Below, piece by piece: positions 45,076-54,591 of a DNA stretch of 64,000 nt. Within the stretch, counting starts at the first letter, position 1. Each line of letters starts with the position of its first letter. Origin of the DNA: Pseudomonadota bacterium. Lineage in GTDB: Bacteria; Chloroflexota; UBA6077; JAJPGT01. The notes below the pieces were generated by a model. It worked only from the letters and a program-made list of their open reading frames with translations, was not told where the DNA came from and did no database searches. The position numbers and the translations under genes were made by a program. The stretch lies in assembly GCA_021325655.1 (NCBI GenBank), contig JAJPGT010000060.1, forward strand, positions 62,001 through 126,000, in the 5' to 3' direction.

Positions 45076-47567
45076 GCCTGCCCCGCGCGGGGCGGGCGGC
45101 CTTCGGGCTTCCCGCACGCCCGCTCCCCCGGCTGCCCGCCGCTGGCGCATTCCTGCGTGAGCTGCTCCCGCTGGCAGCGCTGGCCGCCGCGGCGCTGCTG
45201 CTCTATCGCGACGCGGTGCTCGCCGGTAGCGTCTTTTACGAAGACGACACCACCATCTTCTACTACCCGCTGGCCCGCTGGTTCTCCGCCGAGCTGGCCC
45301 AGGGCCACCTGCCGCGCTGGCTCCCAAACGTCTTCGGCGGCTACCCGATCCTGGCCGATGGCGAGGTCGGGATGCTGTACCCGCCACAGCTCCTGGCGCT
45401 CGGCCTGCTCAGCCCCGCCGAAGCGCTGATCGCGCTGCGGATCGGGCACACGGCGCTGGCCGCGGCTGGCGCCTTCGCGCTCGGCCGGGCGCTCGGGCAG
45501 AGCCGGGCGGGAAGCCTCGCCTGTGGCGCGGTCTGGGCGTTCGGCAGCTTCAACGCGACGCAGATGCACCACGAGAACGTCGTCAGAACCGCGGCCTGGC
45601 TCCCGCTGCTGCTGGCGTTCGCGGAGCTCGCCTGCCGCGCCGAGGGCCGGCGCCGCTGGCGCCTCGCCACCGCGGCGGCGGTCGTGCTCGGCCTGTCGGC
45701 GCTGGCGGTCCACGTCCAGCCGGTCCTGCTCGCGCTGCTCGCGCTGGCCGGGCTGCTGCTGTTCCACGCCGTCGTGCCGCCCACAGGAGTCGTCCTCACT
45801 GCCCCGCGCGCGCTGGCGCGCCGGCTGGCCGAGCAGCTCGCGCTGCTCGGGGCGATCGTCGGGCTCGGACTCGGGTTGGCGGGCGCGCAGTGGGTGCCGT
45901 TGTTCGAGCTGAGCCGGATGTCGTTCCGGGCCGGTGGGCTGAAGTACGACTTCGCCACCGCGTTCGCGCTCTCGCCCGAGCAGCTCGTGGAGCTCGTCTT
46001 TCCCTACTTCTTCCGTGCCGCCGACGGCGTCTGGTGGACGCTCTGGGGCTGGTGGGAGACGGAGCTGTACGTGGGGGTTCCCACGCTCGCGCTGGCGCTG
46101 CTGGGCACGCTGCTCGCCCGCCGGCGGGCGGCACTGTTCTTCGCGCTGCTCGCCGTTGCCGCGCTGCTAGTGGCTCTGGCGGACCGCGCCCCGGTGAACC
46201 TGCACGCGCTGCTATGGCAGGTGCCGGGCTACTCGGGCTTGCGTGCCCCGGGGCGCTACCTGGAGCTGTTCGTGCTGGCGATGGGGGTGCTGGCCGGCTA
46301 TGGTGTCGACGCGGTCGCGCGGGGCACCGCGCCCCGCCTGGTCGGCCTGGCCGGCCGGGTGGCGCTGGGGCTCGCCCTGGCGCTCGGGATCCTGCTGCTG
46401 GGCCTGCACCTGCTCGGGGCACTCAACCCTGAGCAGATCCTGTCCCTGGCCCAGGAGCACTACGTGGCGCAGCGCCACGAGCGGCCCGACCTGACTGCCG
46501 AGCAGGTGGTGGCTGGTCTCGCCTGGGCCACCAGCCCGGCCAACCCCAAGACCGACCTGGGCGTCCTGCTCCTGGTCGCCACCGGGGCGCTGCTGCTCGG
46601 CCGGCCGCGGCTCGACCGTCCCGGCCTCTGGCCCTGGCTCGCCAGCGGCCTCGTCCTCGGCGACCTGCTGCTGTTCGCCTACGACCTGCACCCCCAGGCG
46701 CCCCTCGCGGCGCTCGATCCGCCCGCCAGCTTCGGTGCGGCGCTCGGGCCAAGCGCCGCGCACCGGGTGCTCACCGACCCCCAGGCGCTGGCGACGCGGC
46801 CGGACCGGCTGGTGGTGCTGGACGTGGAGGACGTCAGCGGCTACGCCTCGCTGGAGACGCAGCGCCACTTCGACTACTGGCTCGCCGCCACTGCGCGCCT
46901 GGACACGCTGCTCGACCTGTGGGGCGTGGACCGGCTCGTCGTCCAGGCTCCGCCCGCCGGCGAGCCCCAGAGCGCCCTGGCCCAGGCGGTTGCCCACCAG
47001 CCACCCGGCCGTTTCCAGCCGGTCAGCACGCTCGATGGCGCGGAGGTGCTAGCGAATCCGCGCGCCTTTCCCCGTGCGTTCGTCGTCGGCCACCCGCTCT
47101 ATCGCGCCACCCGCCAGGAGCCGACGGCGCTGGAGCGGATGGCCGGGCCGGAGTTCGACCCGCAGCGCGACGTCGTGCTGGAGGAGGGCCCGCCGCCGCC
47201 CGCCGAGCCGATCCAGGCGGCCAGCTTCGCTCCGGCCATTGTCCGGCGTCTGGGCAGCGACAGCATGGAGGTGCACGCGGCGCTGGAGGCCCCGGGCTAC
47301 CTGGTGGTGACGGAGAGCTACCACCGCGGCTGGACCGCGACGGTGGACGGCCGGAGCGCCCCAGTGTACCTGGCGGACTACCTGTTTCTGGCCGTCCCGC
47401 TCCCGGCCGGGGAGCACGTCGTGGAGCTGCGCTTCGCTCCGCTCAGTCTCTGGGTCGGCGCCGCCACCAGCCTGCTCGCCGCGGTCGCGCTGGCGGCACT
47501 GTTCGCCGGCTGGCCCATGGCGCTCGCCGGCCGCGCGATCCAGCGCCTGTGGCGCCGTTCCGAGTAG
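45072..47567 (+). CDS. YfhO-family polytopic membrane protein
   Basis: 831-residue membrane protein. Some 12-14 hydrophobic helices fill the first ~560 residues, with the YfhO-like loop FYEDDTTIFYYPLARWFSAE, GHLPRWLPNVFGGYPILADG and FPYFFRAADGVWW. The C-terminal ~230 residues form an outside domain (YLVVTESYHRGWTATVDGR...). In Bacillus, YfhO-type proteins glycosylate lipoteichoic acid and work with polyprenyl-phosphate sugar donors, which fits the GT2 at the head of this operon. GTG 45072 overlaps the aminotransferase stop. Confidence 0.87.
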   Translation: MSLPRAGRAAFGLPARPLPRLPAAGAFLRELLPLAALAAAALLLYRDAVLAGSVFYEDDTTIFYYPLARWFSAELAQGHLPRWLPNVFGGYPILADGEVGMLYPPQLLALGLLSPAEALIALRIGHTALAAAGAFALGRALGQSRAGSLACGAVWAFGSFNATQMHHENVVRTAAWLPLLLAFAELACRAEGRRRWRLATAAAVVLGLSALAVHVQPVLLALLALAGLLLFHAVVPPTGVVLTAPRALARRLAEQLALLGAIVGLGLGLAGAQWVPLFELSRMSFRAGGLKYDFATAFALSPEQLVELVFPYFFRAADGVWWTLWGWWETELYVGVPTLALALLGTLLARRRAALFFALLAVAALLVALADRAPVNLHALLWQVPGYSGLRAPGRYLELFVLAMGVLAGYGVDAVARGTAPRLVGLAGRVALGLALALGILLLGLHLLGALNPEQILSLAQEHYVAQRHERPDLTAEQVVAGLAWATSPANPKTDLGVLLLVATGALLLGRPRLDRPGLWPWLASGLVLGDLLLFAYDLHPQAPLAALDPPASFGAALGPSAAHRVLTDPQALATRPDRLVVLDVEDVSGYASLETQRHFDYWLAATARLDTLLDLWGVDRLVVQAPPAGEPQSALAQAVAHQPPGRFQPVSTLDGAEVLANPRAFPRAFVVGHPLYRATRQEPTALERMAGPEFDPQRDVVLEEGPPPPAEPIQAASFAPAIVRRLGSDSMEVHAALEAPGYLVVTESYHRGWTATVDGRSAPVYLADYLFLAVPLPAGEHVVELRFAPLSLWVGAATSLLAAVALAALFAGWPMALAGRAIQRLWRRSE

Positions 47568-47584
47568 AGCCGGGGGCGCGAAAT

Positions 47585-47613
47585 TTGCCCCGCGCCGCCC
47601 GTGGCCGTATCCT
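47585..47613 (+). promoter_or_regulatory. Promoter before the secreted metallopeptidase gene
   Basis: TTGCCC (47585-47590) and TATCCT (47608-47613) are 17 bases apart. The ATG at 47622 follows eight bases later, so the leader would be one or two bases. Confidence 0.45.
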
Positions 47614-47621
47614 CCCCCGGC

Positions 47622-49091
47622 ATGCTTGTACGACCCGCGCTCTTCTGGCTGCTCGTCGCCGTCCTGGCGCTCTCCCTCCTGGGCAACGTCGTTCTTGCCG
47701 CTGCCTACAGCACCACGCAGTTCCGGGCCACGCTCGCCGAGCAGACCTCTAGCCGGCTGAGCCAGGAGCGCGACGAGGCGCAACGCCAGGCGGACAACCG
47801 CCAGCACGAGCTGGAGGACCTGCGTCGCCAGCTCGCGGCGTCTCCCACGCCCGCCGCCGCCTCCACGGCGGCGGCCACCGCGACGCCGGCCCCGACACCC
47901 GCCGCTGCCGCAGCCGCGGCCACCCCGTCGCCCGAGGAGCGCGCGACGCTGGTGGCGATCGAAACCAAGGTCGAGCAGATCCGCGGCCTCGCCCCGCTAG
48001 CAGACGTCCCGCTGTCGTTCCTGGACCGCGACGGGCTGCGGCAGTTCCTGGCGCAGTCGTTCGAGAAGGACTACCCGCCCGAGGAGCGGGAGGCCGACCA
48101 GCGCCGCTACCAGGCGCTGGGGCTGCTCAAGCCGAGCGACGACCTGACCAAGCAGTTGCTGGATCTGTACTCGCAGCAGGTGATCGGGCTGTACGACCCC
48201 GACACCAAGCGGATGTACCTGATCGGCAACCACGCCCCGCTGTCCCCGGACGACGAGGTGACCTTCGCCCACGAGTTCACCCACGCCCTCCAGGACCAGC
48301 ACTTCGACCTGAACAAGATCGCCCCGAACCATCCGGACAACCTGGACCGCAGCCTGGCCGTGCACGGGGTGATCGAGGGCGACGCGGTGCTGACCATGGG
48401 CCTGTGGGCCCGGGAGGCGCTCTCCAAACAGGAGCAGCAGACGCTTGGCCAGGGGAGCAGCTCGGACACCGGCCTGGCCCAGGCGCCGCGCATCCTGCGC
48501 GAGGACCTGCTGTTCCCCTACACCAGCGGCTACCAGTTCGTCGCCCAGCTCCACCGCTCGGGCGGATACCAGGCGGTGGATGGCGCATTCCGCGACCCGC
48601 CCGCGTCCACCGAGCAGGTACTGCACCCGGACAAGTATGCCGCGCACGAGCCGCCAGTCCCGGTGGCCCTGCCGGCGCTGGCGCCGAGTCTCGGCGGCGC
48701 CTGGAAAGAGCTGGCCTCCAACGTGATGGGCGAGTTCGAGCTGCGGGTGCTGCTGCGCCAGTTCCTTGCCCAGGACGTTGCCGAGCGGGCCGCGGCCGGC
48801 TGGGGCGGCGACCGCTTCTCCGTGTTGAGCGACGGCCCCCACACCGCGCTGGCGCTGCGGACAGCGTGGGACACCGCCAACGACGCCCAGGAGTTCTACG
48901 ACGCCTACGTGCAGTCACTCGGAGTACGCTTCGGCCCCGCAGCCCAGACAAGTGACCCGGACCCCGCGCACCACCAGGTGCTCGCCCCCGAGTACGCCGT
49001 CTCCGTCGAGCACACCGGACAGGAGGTGCTGATCCTGATCGCGCCGGACGCGGGCACGCTCCAGAAGCTGGAGGGCGCCTTTGGCGCGTAG
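47622..49091 (+). CDS. Membrane-anchored or secreted metallopeptidase-like protein (HExxH)
   Basis: 489 residues. The N-terminus has one hydrophobic segment (FWLLVAVLALSLLGNVVLAAAY), a coiled-coil stretch (~30-75) and an Ala/Pro/Thr linker. The body carries IGLYDPDTKRMYLIG and then FAHEFTHALQDQHFD, a gluzincin-type HExxH, with EGDA (GVIEGDAVLTMG) about 40 residues on as a possible third ligand. It looks like an extracytoplasmic zinc peptidase of a little-studied Chloroflexota/Actinobacteria group; the substrate is unknown. GTG 47601 is an alternative start; ATG 47622 fits the signal anchor better. Confidence 0.8.
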   Translation: MLVRPALFWLLVAVLALSLLGNVVLAAAYSTTQFRATLAEQTSSRLSQERDEAQRQADNRQHELEDLRRQLAASPTPAAASTAAATATPAPTPAAAAAAATPSPEERATLVAIETKVEQIRGLAPLADVPLSFLDRDGLRQFLAQSFEKDYPPEEREADQRRYQALGLLKPSDDLTKQLLDLYSQQVIGLYDPDTKRMYLIGNHAPLSPDDEVTFAHEFTHALQDQHFDLNKIAPNHPDNLDRSLAVHGVIEGDAVLTMGLWAREALSKQEQQTLGQGSSSDTGLAQAPRILREDLLFPYTSGYQFVAQLHRSGGYQAVDGAFRDPPASTEQVLHPDKYAAHEPPVPVALPALAPSLGGAWKELASNVMGEFELRVLLRQFLAQDVAERAAAGWGGDRFSVLSDGPHTALALRTAWDTANDAQEFYDAYVQSLGVRFGPAAQTSDPDPAHHQVLAPEYAVSVEHTGQEVLILIAPDAGTLQKLEGAFGA

Positions 49092-49099
49092 TACGCGCT

Positions 49100-49540
49100 T
49101 CAGGAGGGCAGGTGCAGGAACGCCACCCAGGGCGCGGACAGCAGCCCGATCCCGATCGCGGCGACCACGGCGCTGCGGGTGCGCTTGAAGCGGAGCGTGG
49201 CGCGGATGATGACGAAGCCGACCACGGCGGTCAGGACGATCGCCAGCGGGAACCAGAGCAGCCGCTGCTGGAAGACCAGGGCCTGAAACGCGGCCAGCCC
49301 TCGCGCCCGCGCCCCGGCCATGGCCCCCGGGCTCAGTGTGAACTCGACCAGCAGCAGGTACAGCGCGGTGATCGGCAGGCTGGCCGCGGTGAGCAGGATG
49401 GCCGAGATCGCGGTGGCGAGCGGCGAGTAGGCCCCGATCAGCCGCACGGTGAGCTGCACCGCCGACAGCACCGCAAAGTTCCAGACGACGAGCGCCAGCA
49501 GGACGGGCGGGGAGATGAGAAAGAGCAGCGTGTCGGTCAC
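49100..49540 (-). CDS. Hypothetical membrane protein, four helices
   Basis: 146 residues with four hydrophobic helices: LLFLISPPVLLALVVW, AISAILLTAASLPITALYLLL, LWFPLAIVLTAVVGFVII and VVAAIGIGLLSAPWVAFL. No family recognised. The GTG start has no ribosome site. It is convergent with the metallopeptidase gene (eight bases between stops) and lies 131 bases upstream of the response regulator's end on the same strand. Confidence 0.6.
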   Translation of the reverse strand: MTDTLLFLISPPVLLALVVWNFAVLSAVQLTVRLIGAYSPLATAISAILLTAASLPITALYLLLVEFTLSPGAMAGARARGLAAFQALVFQQRLLWFPLAIVLTAVVGFVIIRATLRFKRTRSAVVAAIGIGLLSAPWVAFLHLPS

Positions 49541-49644
49541 GGCGGTATCGGCGGCGCGGCGCGTGTACCGCGGCGTGGTAGGCGTTTCGAGCGCGGCAGG
49601 GCTACCAGCGCTCCCAGGGGGCGGGCGTGCCGCGCCGGACGCCG

Positions 49645-50013
49645 TTAGCCCAGCAGCTCGTAGACCTTGTTGAGCAGCGCCACCGGGCTGAACGGCTTGA
49701 TGAAGTAGTCGTCGGCGCCGACGGCACGGCCACGCGCCTTGTCCGCCTCGCTGCTGCTCGCGGTGAGCATGACGACCCGGATCGAGGCCGTCTCCGCCTG
49801 GTTCTTCAGGATACGACAGACATCGAGCCCATTGCGCTTCGGCATGTTCACGTCCAGGAGGATCAAGTCCGGAACCTCGCGCTGCGCAATGGTGAGTGTC
49901 TCCTCGCCATCGGCGGCGTGCAGAAGTCGGAACGCTTCGCTCCCGAGCGTCGCCTCGACCAGGTGCCGCAGCCCCGGATCATCGTCGGCCAGTAAGACGG
50001 TGCGTTTGTCCAT
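49645..50013 (-). CDS. Single-domain response regulator (CheY-like)
   Basis: Receiver domain of 122 residues with no output domain. The acidic pocket is Asp10-Asp12 (LLADDDPG), the phospho-acceptor Asp54 (ILLDVNMPKRNG), Thr in VVMLTASSS and the conserved Lys in DDYFIKPFSP. The ATG follows the diguanylate cyclase stop by two bases, so both are one transcript. It may tie a histidine kinase elsewhere to the adjacent c-di-GMP enzyme. Confidence 0.94.
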   Translation of the reverse strand: MDKRTVLLADDDPGLRHLVEATLGSEAFRLLHAADGEETLTIAQREVPDLILLDVNMPKRNGLDVCRILKNQAETASIRVVMLTASSSEADKARGRAVGADDYFIKPFSPVALLNKVYELLG

Positions 50014-50015
50014 CC

Positions 50016-51179
50016 CTATACGTCCTCTCCGCGCTCGATCACCACCCGGTTCCGCCCAGCCTGCTTGGCGCGGAAGAGCGCCTGATCCGCGAGGTCGACC
50101 AGGAGCCGTGCCTCGGCCTGCTCGGCCGGTAGCGAAACGCCGCCGATACTCATCGTCACCTGCACCCACCCGGTGCGCTTCGCATCGGGAACACGTGCCT
50201 GGGCCACCGCGTTGCAGAGCTTCTGCCCCACCACCGCGACCGCCGCCGGACCGGCGTTTGGCAGGATGACACCGAATTCCTCGCCGCCCAGGCGGGCGAG
50301 CACGTCGGTGCTCCGGAGCTGGGCGCTCGCCACGCGCGCCACTTCCCTGAGCACCTCGTCCGCCTTGGGATGGCCATGCTGGTCGTTGACCTGCTTGAAG
50401 TGGTCGAGGTCAGCCATGAGCACGCCCAGTGGATAGCCGAGGCGCTTGGCGCGCGCGATCTCCTGCGCGAGCTGCTGGTGAAAGTAGCGATAATTGTACA
50501 GGTCCGTGAGCGGATCGACCGTCGCCAGCCGCTGCGTCTCTTGATAGAGGCGAGCGTTCTCCAGCGCCACCGCGGAGACCGCCGAGACCAGCTCCACCAG
50601 CCGCCGCTCCTCCTGGGTGAACGGCTCTTCCGCTGAGCGGAGCAGCACCATCAGCCCGGTCGAGCGGCCGCGAGCGCGCAGCGGCGCGATCAGCACCGCG
50701 CACTCGAGCAGCGTAACCGCCTCCGCGCCGGCAGTCGAGCGCTCGAAGACTTCTGCCAGCCGCCGTCCCAGCTCGCTCTCATGCCAGCGGCGGCTATCCA
50801 GGGCTACGGCCGAGGTCGGTCCGCCGAACAGCGCCCGGCAGTGCACCTCGCCCGCGTCGCTGGCCAGGTACACCTGCGCGCTCGTATGCGGCACTAGGCG
50901 CGCCAGCGACTCGAGGACCCGCTTGAGCACCAGCTCTTCGTCGAGCGCAGCGCTGATCGTGGTGCTCGCCTCATGCAGGGCGTTGAGGCTCCCCAGCCAC
51001 CAGCGCAGCTCGGTGTAGGTCCGACGAAGATCCTCCGCGTAGCTCTGCAACTGATTACGCGACTGCTCGAGCTCGCCAATCTGGATCTCCAGCTCGCGCA
51101 CTCGCGCCCGCTCCGCCGCGTAGCGTTCCCGCCAGTAGGCTGATTCCGCGCCACCACCAAGGAGCTGTGATTCTTGCAA
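50016..51179 (-). CDS. GAF-GGDEF diguanylate cyclase
   Basis: Makes c-di-GMP. From TTG 51179 (GAGGA five bases upstream) the 387 residues contain a coiled coil (~20-70), a GAF sensor domain (~75-215, SAQVYLASDAGEVHCRALFG) and a GGDEF domain with active-site GGEEF and the inhibitory RXXD site five residues earlier (RSTD-VLARL-GGEEF), so product inhibition is expected. The frame upstream of TTG is open but low in family features. It is the first gene of a pair with the response regulator. Confidence 0.93.
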   Translation of the reverse strand: MQESQLLGGGAESAYWRERYAAERARVRELEIQIGELEQSRNQLQSYAEDLRRTYTELRWWLGSLNALHEASTTISAALDEELVLKRVLESLARLVPHTSAQVYLASDAGEVHCRALFGGPTSAVALDSRRWHESELGRRLAEVFERSTAGAEAVTLLECAVLIAPLRARGRSTGLMVLLRSAEEPFTQEERRLVELVSAVSAVALENARLYQETQRLATVDPLTDLYNYRYFHQQLAQEIARAKRLGYPLGVLMADLDHFKQVNDQHGHPKADEVLREVARVASAQLRSTDVLARLGGEEFGVILPNAGPAAVAVVGQKLCNAVAQARVPDAKRTGWVQVTMSIGGVSLPAEQAEARLLVDLADQALFRAKQAGRNRVVIERGEDV

Positions 51180-51325
51180 GGAGATCCTCTGTGGAGCAGC
51201 CAGCGCCACGGCTGCCCAATCGCGGCATTGTAGGGTGTGTTCCGCCGGCCAGCAAAGGATCGGCCGCGACTCCGAGCATTGTTCACATTTGGCGGCGTGC
51301 CGGGAAAGGGCCGAAAGTCCCTGCT

Positions 51326-52936
51326 TCAAGCGGCGCGCGCCGCGGTGGGCTCGACCTCCGCGCCCTGCTCCAACGGAGCGACCCAGCCGGCGCTGGCAGC
51401 GGGGCCAACCGGTGTGAACAGGCGCGGGAGCACGGGGAGCAGCAGTGGCGCCAGGTAGATCGCATTGAGGGTGTTGGCCGGCACAGTCCCCCAGATCGAG
51501 GTGAAGTGCATCACGGCCGGGGCGGTGAGACTGAACAGAAACGCCACCCGGGCGGTGGCCGTCTCCCACCCCGCCAGCAGCCCGAAGGTGAGCGGCCAGG
51601 AGAAATACCAGGGCAGCACCCACGGGTCAACCACGAGCAGAAAGACGAGCAGCACCCGTGCCGAACCGGCCAGCACCTGGCGAAGCGTCCGCACCCGCAG
51701 CGCTTCCCAGGTACAGTAGGCTCCGAGGACCAGCAGCGAGAGCCACTTGAACGCCTGGCGGGTTTCTTCCAGCGCCGCCTGGGGACGCTGGCCGCCCGGA
51801 TCGATCAGCCGTGCCAGGTCGTTCGCCAGCATGTCCGTCGGCGAGTTGGCATAGTGGGGCTCTTTCGTCCAGCCCAGCAGCGGGCCGAACGTCTCCGGGC
51901 CGACGTACCAGGGAGCGTACAGCGCCGCGATCACCGCAGCGAAGAGGAGCCCGCCACCAATCAGCGCCGCGACCTGCCGCGCCAGCCCCTGCTGCCGCCT
52001 GGCCCAGTAGACGAGGAAGAGCGGCAACGCGAGCACCGTAACGTACTTGACCATTGCCGACAGCGCCAGGGCGACGATGGCGGCCGGCATCCAGCGGCGC
52101 ACACACAGGGCGACAGCCAGGAGCACGAAGGTGAGCATCAGCACGTCGTTGTGGCCGCTGCCCGCGAACTCGAACAGCAGTAGCGGATTCCAGGCGAACA
52201 GCAGCACCGACGGCAGCGCCACGCGGATGCCGAACCGGCCCACGATGAGGGTGAACAGGCCCACGTTGATCGCCTGCGCGACGTTGGCGACCGCGCGATA
52301 GGCGAGCACCTGCGTGGCGATGGGGGCGCTCCCGACGAACCGATCGAGCGCGGCGGAGAGGTCCACCCAGAGCGGCCCATACATGGAGGGAGCACGTAGC
52401 CAGATCGCCGGGATCCACTGGACCACCTGCTCGCGGTCATACAGCGCCGGGAACTCGATGAAGGGGTTGCCATGATAGCTCCCCGCGATCCGGCCGTAGA
52501 TGACGTACGAAAACATGTCGGTGGTGAACACCCCGGGCATCAGGAACAGGACCACCTGAAACCCCGTAGCGAAGGCGACCACTGTCGAGAGCATCACCCG
52601 CTGCTCCAGGCTGCTACCCGCCCGGGCAGACCAGCGCAGTAGCAGGAACCCGGCCAGGTACAGAGCGAACAGCGCGCTGTACAGTATCAGCCACAGCCCG
52701 CCCGTGATGTCCTGCGTTGGCCGGGACCAGGGTGATAGCCACGGGAGCCAGCCGAACAGCCGGTAGAGCTGCGCCCAGATGGCGCTAGAGGAGCGCAGGT
52801 ACTCGTAGGTGAAATACGGCCCCTCGCTGAGCTGGTAGCTCAGCGGCCAGAGGACGACGAAGTACAGGACGAACAGGGCCAGGCCCGTGGCGAACAGCAG
52901 CGCAAAGCGGAAAACGCCTATGCCGTGCCTAGACAC
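51326..52936 (-). CDS. Polytopic glycosyltransferase, GT87-like (polyprenyl-phosphate-mannose type)
   Basis: 536-residue membrane enzyme with about 12 helices. Early loop features VFTTDMFSYVIYGRIAGSYHGNPF and YGPLWVDLSAALD carry the Asp residues expected of GT-C catalysts; LLLFAWNPLLLFEFAGSGHNDVLML is the DUF2029/GT87 hallmark. It probably adds mannose or another sugar to a lipid or glycan outside the membrane. Start is uncertain: GTG 52936 is used because the first helix begins just after it; the frame is open to 53053. No clear ribosome site. Confidence 0.85.
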   Translation of the reverse strand: MSRHGIGVFRFALLFATGLALFVLYFVVLWPLSYQLSEGPYFTYEYLRSSSAIWAQLYRLFGWLPWLSPWSRPTQDITGGLWLILYSALFALYLAGFLLLRWSARAGSSLEQRVMLSTVVAFATGFQVVLFLMPGVFTTDMFSYVIYGRIAGSYHGNPFIEFPALYDREQVVQWIPAIWLRAPSMYGPLWVDLSAALDRFVGSAPIATQVLAYRAVANVAQAINVGLFTLIVGRFGIRVALPSVLLFAWNPLLLFEFAGSGHNDVLMLTFVLLAVALCVRRWMPAAIVALALSAMVKYVTVLALPLFLVYWARRQQGLARQVAALIGGGLLFAAVIAALYAPWYVGPETFGPLLGWTKEPHYANSPTDMLANDLARLIDPGGQRPQAALEETRQAFKWLSLLVLGAYCTWEALRVRTLRQVLAGSARVLLVFLLVVDPWVLPWYFSWPLTFGLLAGWETATARVAFLFSLTAPAVMHFTSIWGTVPANTLNAIYLAPLLLPVLPRLFTPVGPAASAGWVAPLEQGAEVEPTAARAA

Positions 52937-53148
52937 GTCGATGGTGCGAACCCCACACGGTGGTGTCTGTGGACTGGATGGCTCGCCTGTTCCGAGGGCG
53001 AGCCACGCCGGGCGATGCAGGATACGTACCAGCTTCGGGCGCCGCGCGGCCACCTCTGCGGGACCGTCGCGGAAACGAACGGCTGGAGGCGCAGAACCGC
53101 CCGGCGCCGCCGGGCCAGCCCGAAGTTGGGAGCAGCGGCGCTGCCGGG

Positions 53149-53946
53149 CTATACCTGCTGGTGCAGGCTGCCACGGAGCAGGCGCGGGCCGGTGGGCGCG
53201 GGGCTGCCCGGGCCGGGCTCGCGGGTGATGCCGATCGCTTCGTAATGGCTGACCGGTTCATTCGCCTGGATCAGCACGTAGCCGTTGCCGTCGACGTCTG
53301 TGCGGAATGTCCCCAGGCTGATCCGCTGCCCATCGCGGATGAGCCAGATCTGGTACACGGCATCGGGTGGCGGCGGCGGCAGATTCCCAACCATCACCAT
53401 GCCCTGGCCGCTGTCGGCGTCGAAGTACACCCGCCCCCAGGCGTTGGGAGCCGCGTCGGGATTGAGCGACGTGCTCTCGAAGCGCGGCGAGGAGAGTACG
53501 TCCAGCACCCGTTCGTAGCGCTCCGCCCGCGCGCTCAGCTCGGCGTTCTGGGCGCTGAGCGCGTTGACCTGGAGCTGTAACGACACGCCCCAGCCCAGGA
53601 TCGCCAGGGCGAGGCCGGCGGCGAGGACGCTCCTTGGTATGCTCCAGGCGAACGGCCAGCGCCGGGTGCCCCGGCGCGGGGCGGGCTCCCTGGGCAGCTC
53701 AGCGGAAGGCTGCCGGGCGGTGAAGGAACGCTGGGCCTCCCGGAGGAGACGCTGGCGGAGCCCCGGCGACGGCTCGGCCGGTGGGGCCGTCTCCGCGAGC
53801 ACCGCGGCGATCTCCAGGTACGCGGCGTGGAGCACGGCACACTCGGCGCACTCCTCGACGTGGGTCTGCACCGCCGCGCGCCGCGGCTCGTCGAGCGCAT
53901 CCAGGCTATGGGCAGCCAGCTCATCGTACGGATGTGGGCCGCTCAT
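53149..53946 (-). CDS. RskA-type anti-sigma factor
   Basis: 265-residue membrane anti-sigma. Residues 1-60 form the zinc anti-sigma domain (VEECAECAVLHAAY, with His and two Cys), a membrane helix lies near 110-128 (SVLAAGLALAILGWGVSLQL), a short coiled coil (VNALSAQNAELSARAERYE), and the C-terminal RskA domain faces outside (NAWGRVYFDADSGQGMVMV, YQIWLIRDGQ, GYVLIQANEPV). Its ATG overlaps the sigma stop by four bases. Release by regulated proteolysis is the rule in this family. Confidence 0.93.
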   Translation of the reverse strand: MSGPHPYDELAAHSLDALDEPRRAAVQTHVEECAECAVLHAAYLEIAAVLAETAPPAEPSPGLRQRLLREAQRSFTARQPSAELPREPAPRRGTRRWPFAWSIPRSVLAAGLALAILGWGVSLQLQVNALSAQNAELSARAERYERVLDVLSSPRFESTSLNPDAAPNAWGRVYFDADSGQGMVMVGNLPPPPPDAVYQIWLIRDGQRISLGTFRTDVDGNGYVLIQANEPVSHYEAIGITREPGPGSPAPTGPRLLRGSLHQQV

Positions 53947-54536
53947 ACTTCTTCCGCTTCGGTGCGCAGCGCCTGCATTTCCAGGGAGCTGCGCAGCTTC
54001 TGGAGCGCCAGCCGGATCCGCGTCTTGACCGTTCCCAACGGTTCGTTCAGCACCGCGGCGATCTCGCTCTGGGTGAGGCCCCGAAAATAGGCCAGCTCCA
54101 GTGCCTGGCGCTGCGCCACCGGCAGGCTCGCCAGTGCCCGCGCCACCGCCTCCGCCCGGAAGCTGCTCCAGGCATAGGCCTCGGGATTCACGCTCACCGA
54201 CCCGTCGGTTACCTCGCCCGGATCGCTGGCGACGTGGTGCCGCGCCTCGATCTGCCGGTGGCGGAGCAAGTCCACCGCCCGGTTATGCGTTACCCCGAGC
54301 AGCCAGGGGAGCAGCCGGCCCCGCTGGCGGACGAACGCCTCGGGCCGGCGCCAGAGCTTGAGGAACGCCTCCTGAACCACCTCTTCGGCCAGCTCACGGT
54401 CGCCAAGCATCTTGAGCGCCAGGGCGAAGCTCGCCCGGGCGTGGCGGCTGTAGAGCGCATCCAGCGCCGCGACGTCCTGGTGCGCGATCAGCTCAACCAG
54501 ATCCTCGTCGTCGAACCGCGAGTAGTCGACTGGCAG
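53943..54536 (-). CDS. ECF sigma factor, SigK-like
   Basis: Alternative sigma factor paired with the RskA-type protein. Region 2 (LDALYSRHARASFALALKML, EEVVQEAFLKLWRRPEAF) and region 4 (SEIAAVLNEPLGTVKTRIR) are complete. The ATG at 54599 gives 218 residues, but its first 20 residues look random and it lies upstream of a TATACT -10. CTG 54536 gives 197 residues beginning PVDYSRFDDEDLVELI, the family's normal N-terminus, and has GGAG six bases upstream; I therefore favour the CTG. Other start codons in frame are absent between the two. Confidence 0.9.
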   Translation of the reverse strand: MPVDYSRFDDEDLVELIAHQDVAALDALYSRHARASFALALKMLGDRELAEEVVQEAFLKLWRRPEAFVRQRGRLLPWLLGVTHNRAVDLLRHRQIEARHHVASDPGEVTDGSVSVNPEAYAWSSFRAEAVARALASLPVAQRQALELAYFRGLTQSEIAAVLNEPLGTVKTRIRLALQKLRSSLEMQALRTEAEEV

Positions 54537-54585
54537 TGCGGACTCCGCGCGACACGGGATGGTCGAGTGTTGGTCGCACGCAATC

Positions 54586-54591
54586 AGTATA
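54586..54591 (-). promoter_or_regulatory. -10 element of the SigK-like operon
   Basis: TATACT on the minus strand lies inside the reading frame that starts at ATG 54599, which argues against that ATG. Transcription from here would give a leader of about 40 bases before CTG 54536. Confidence 0.4.
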
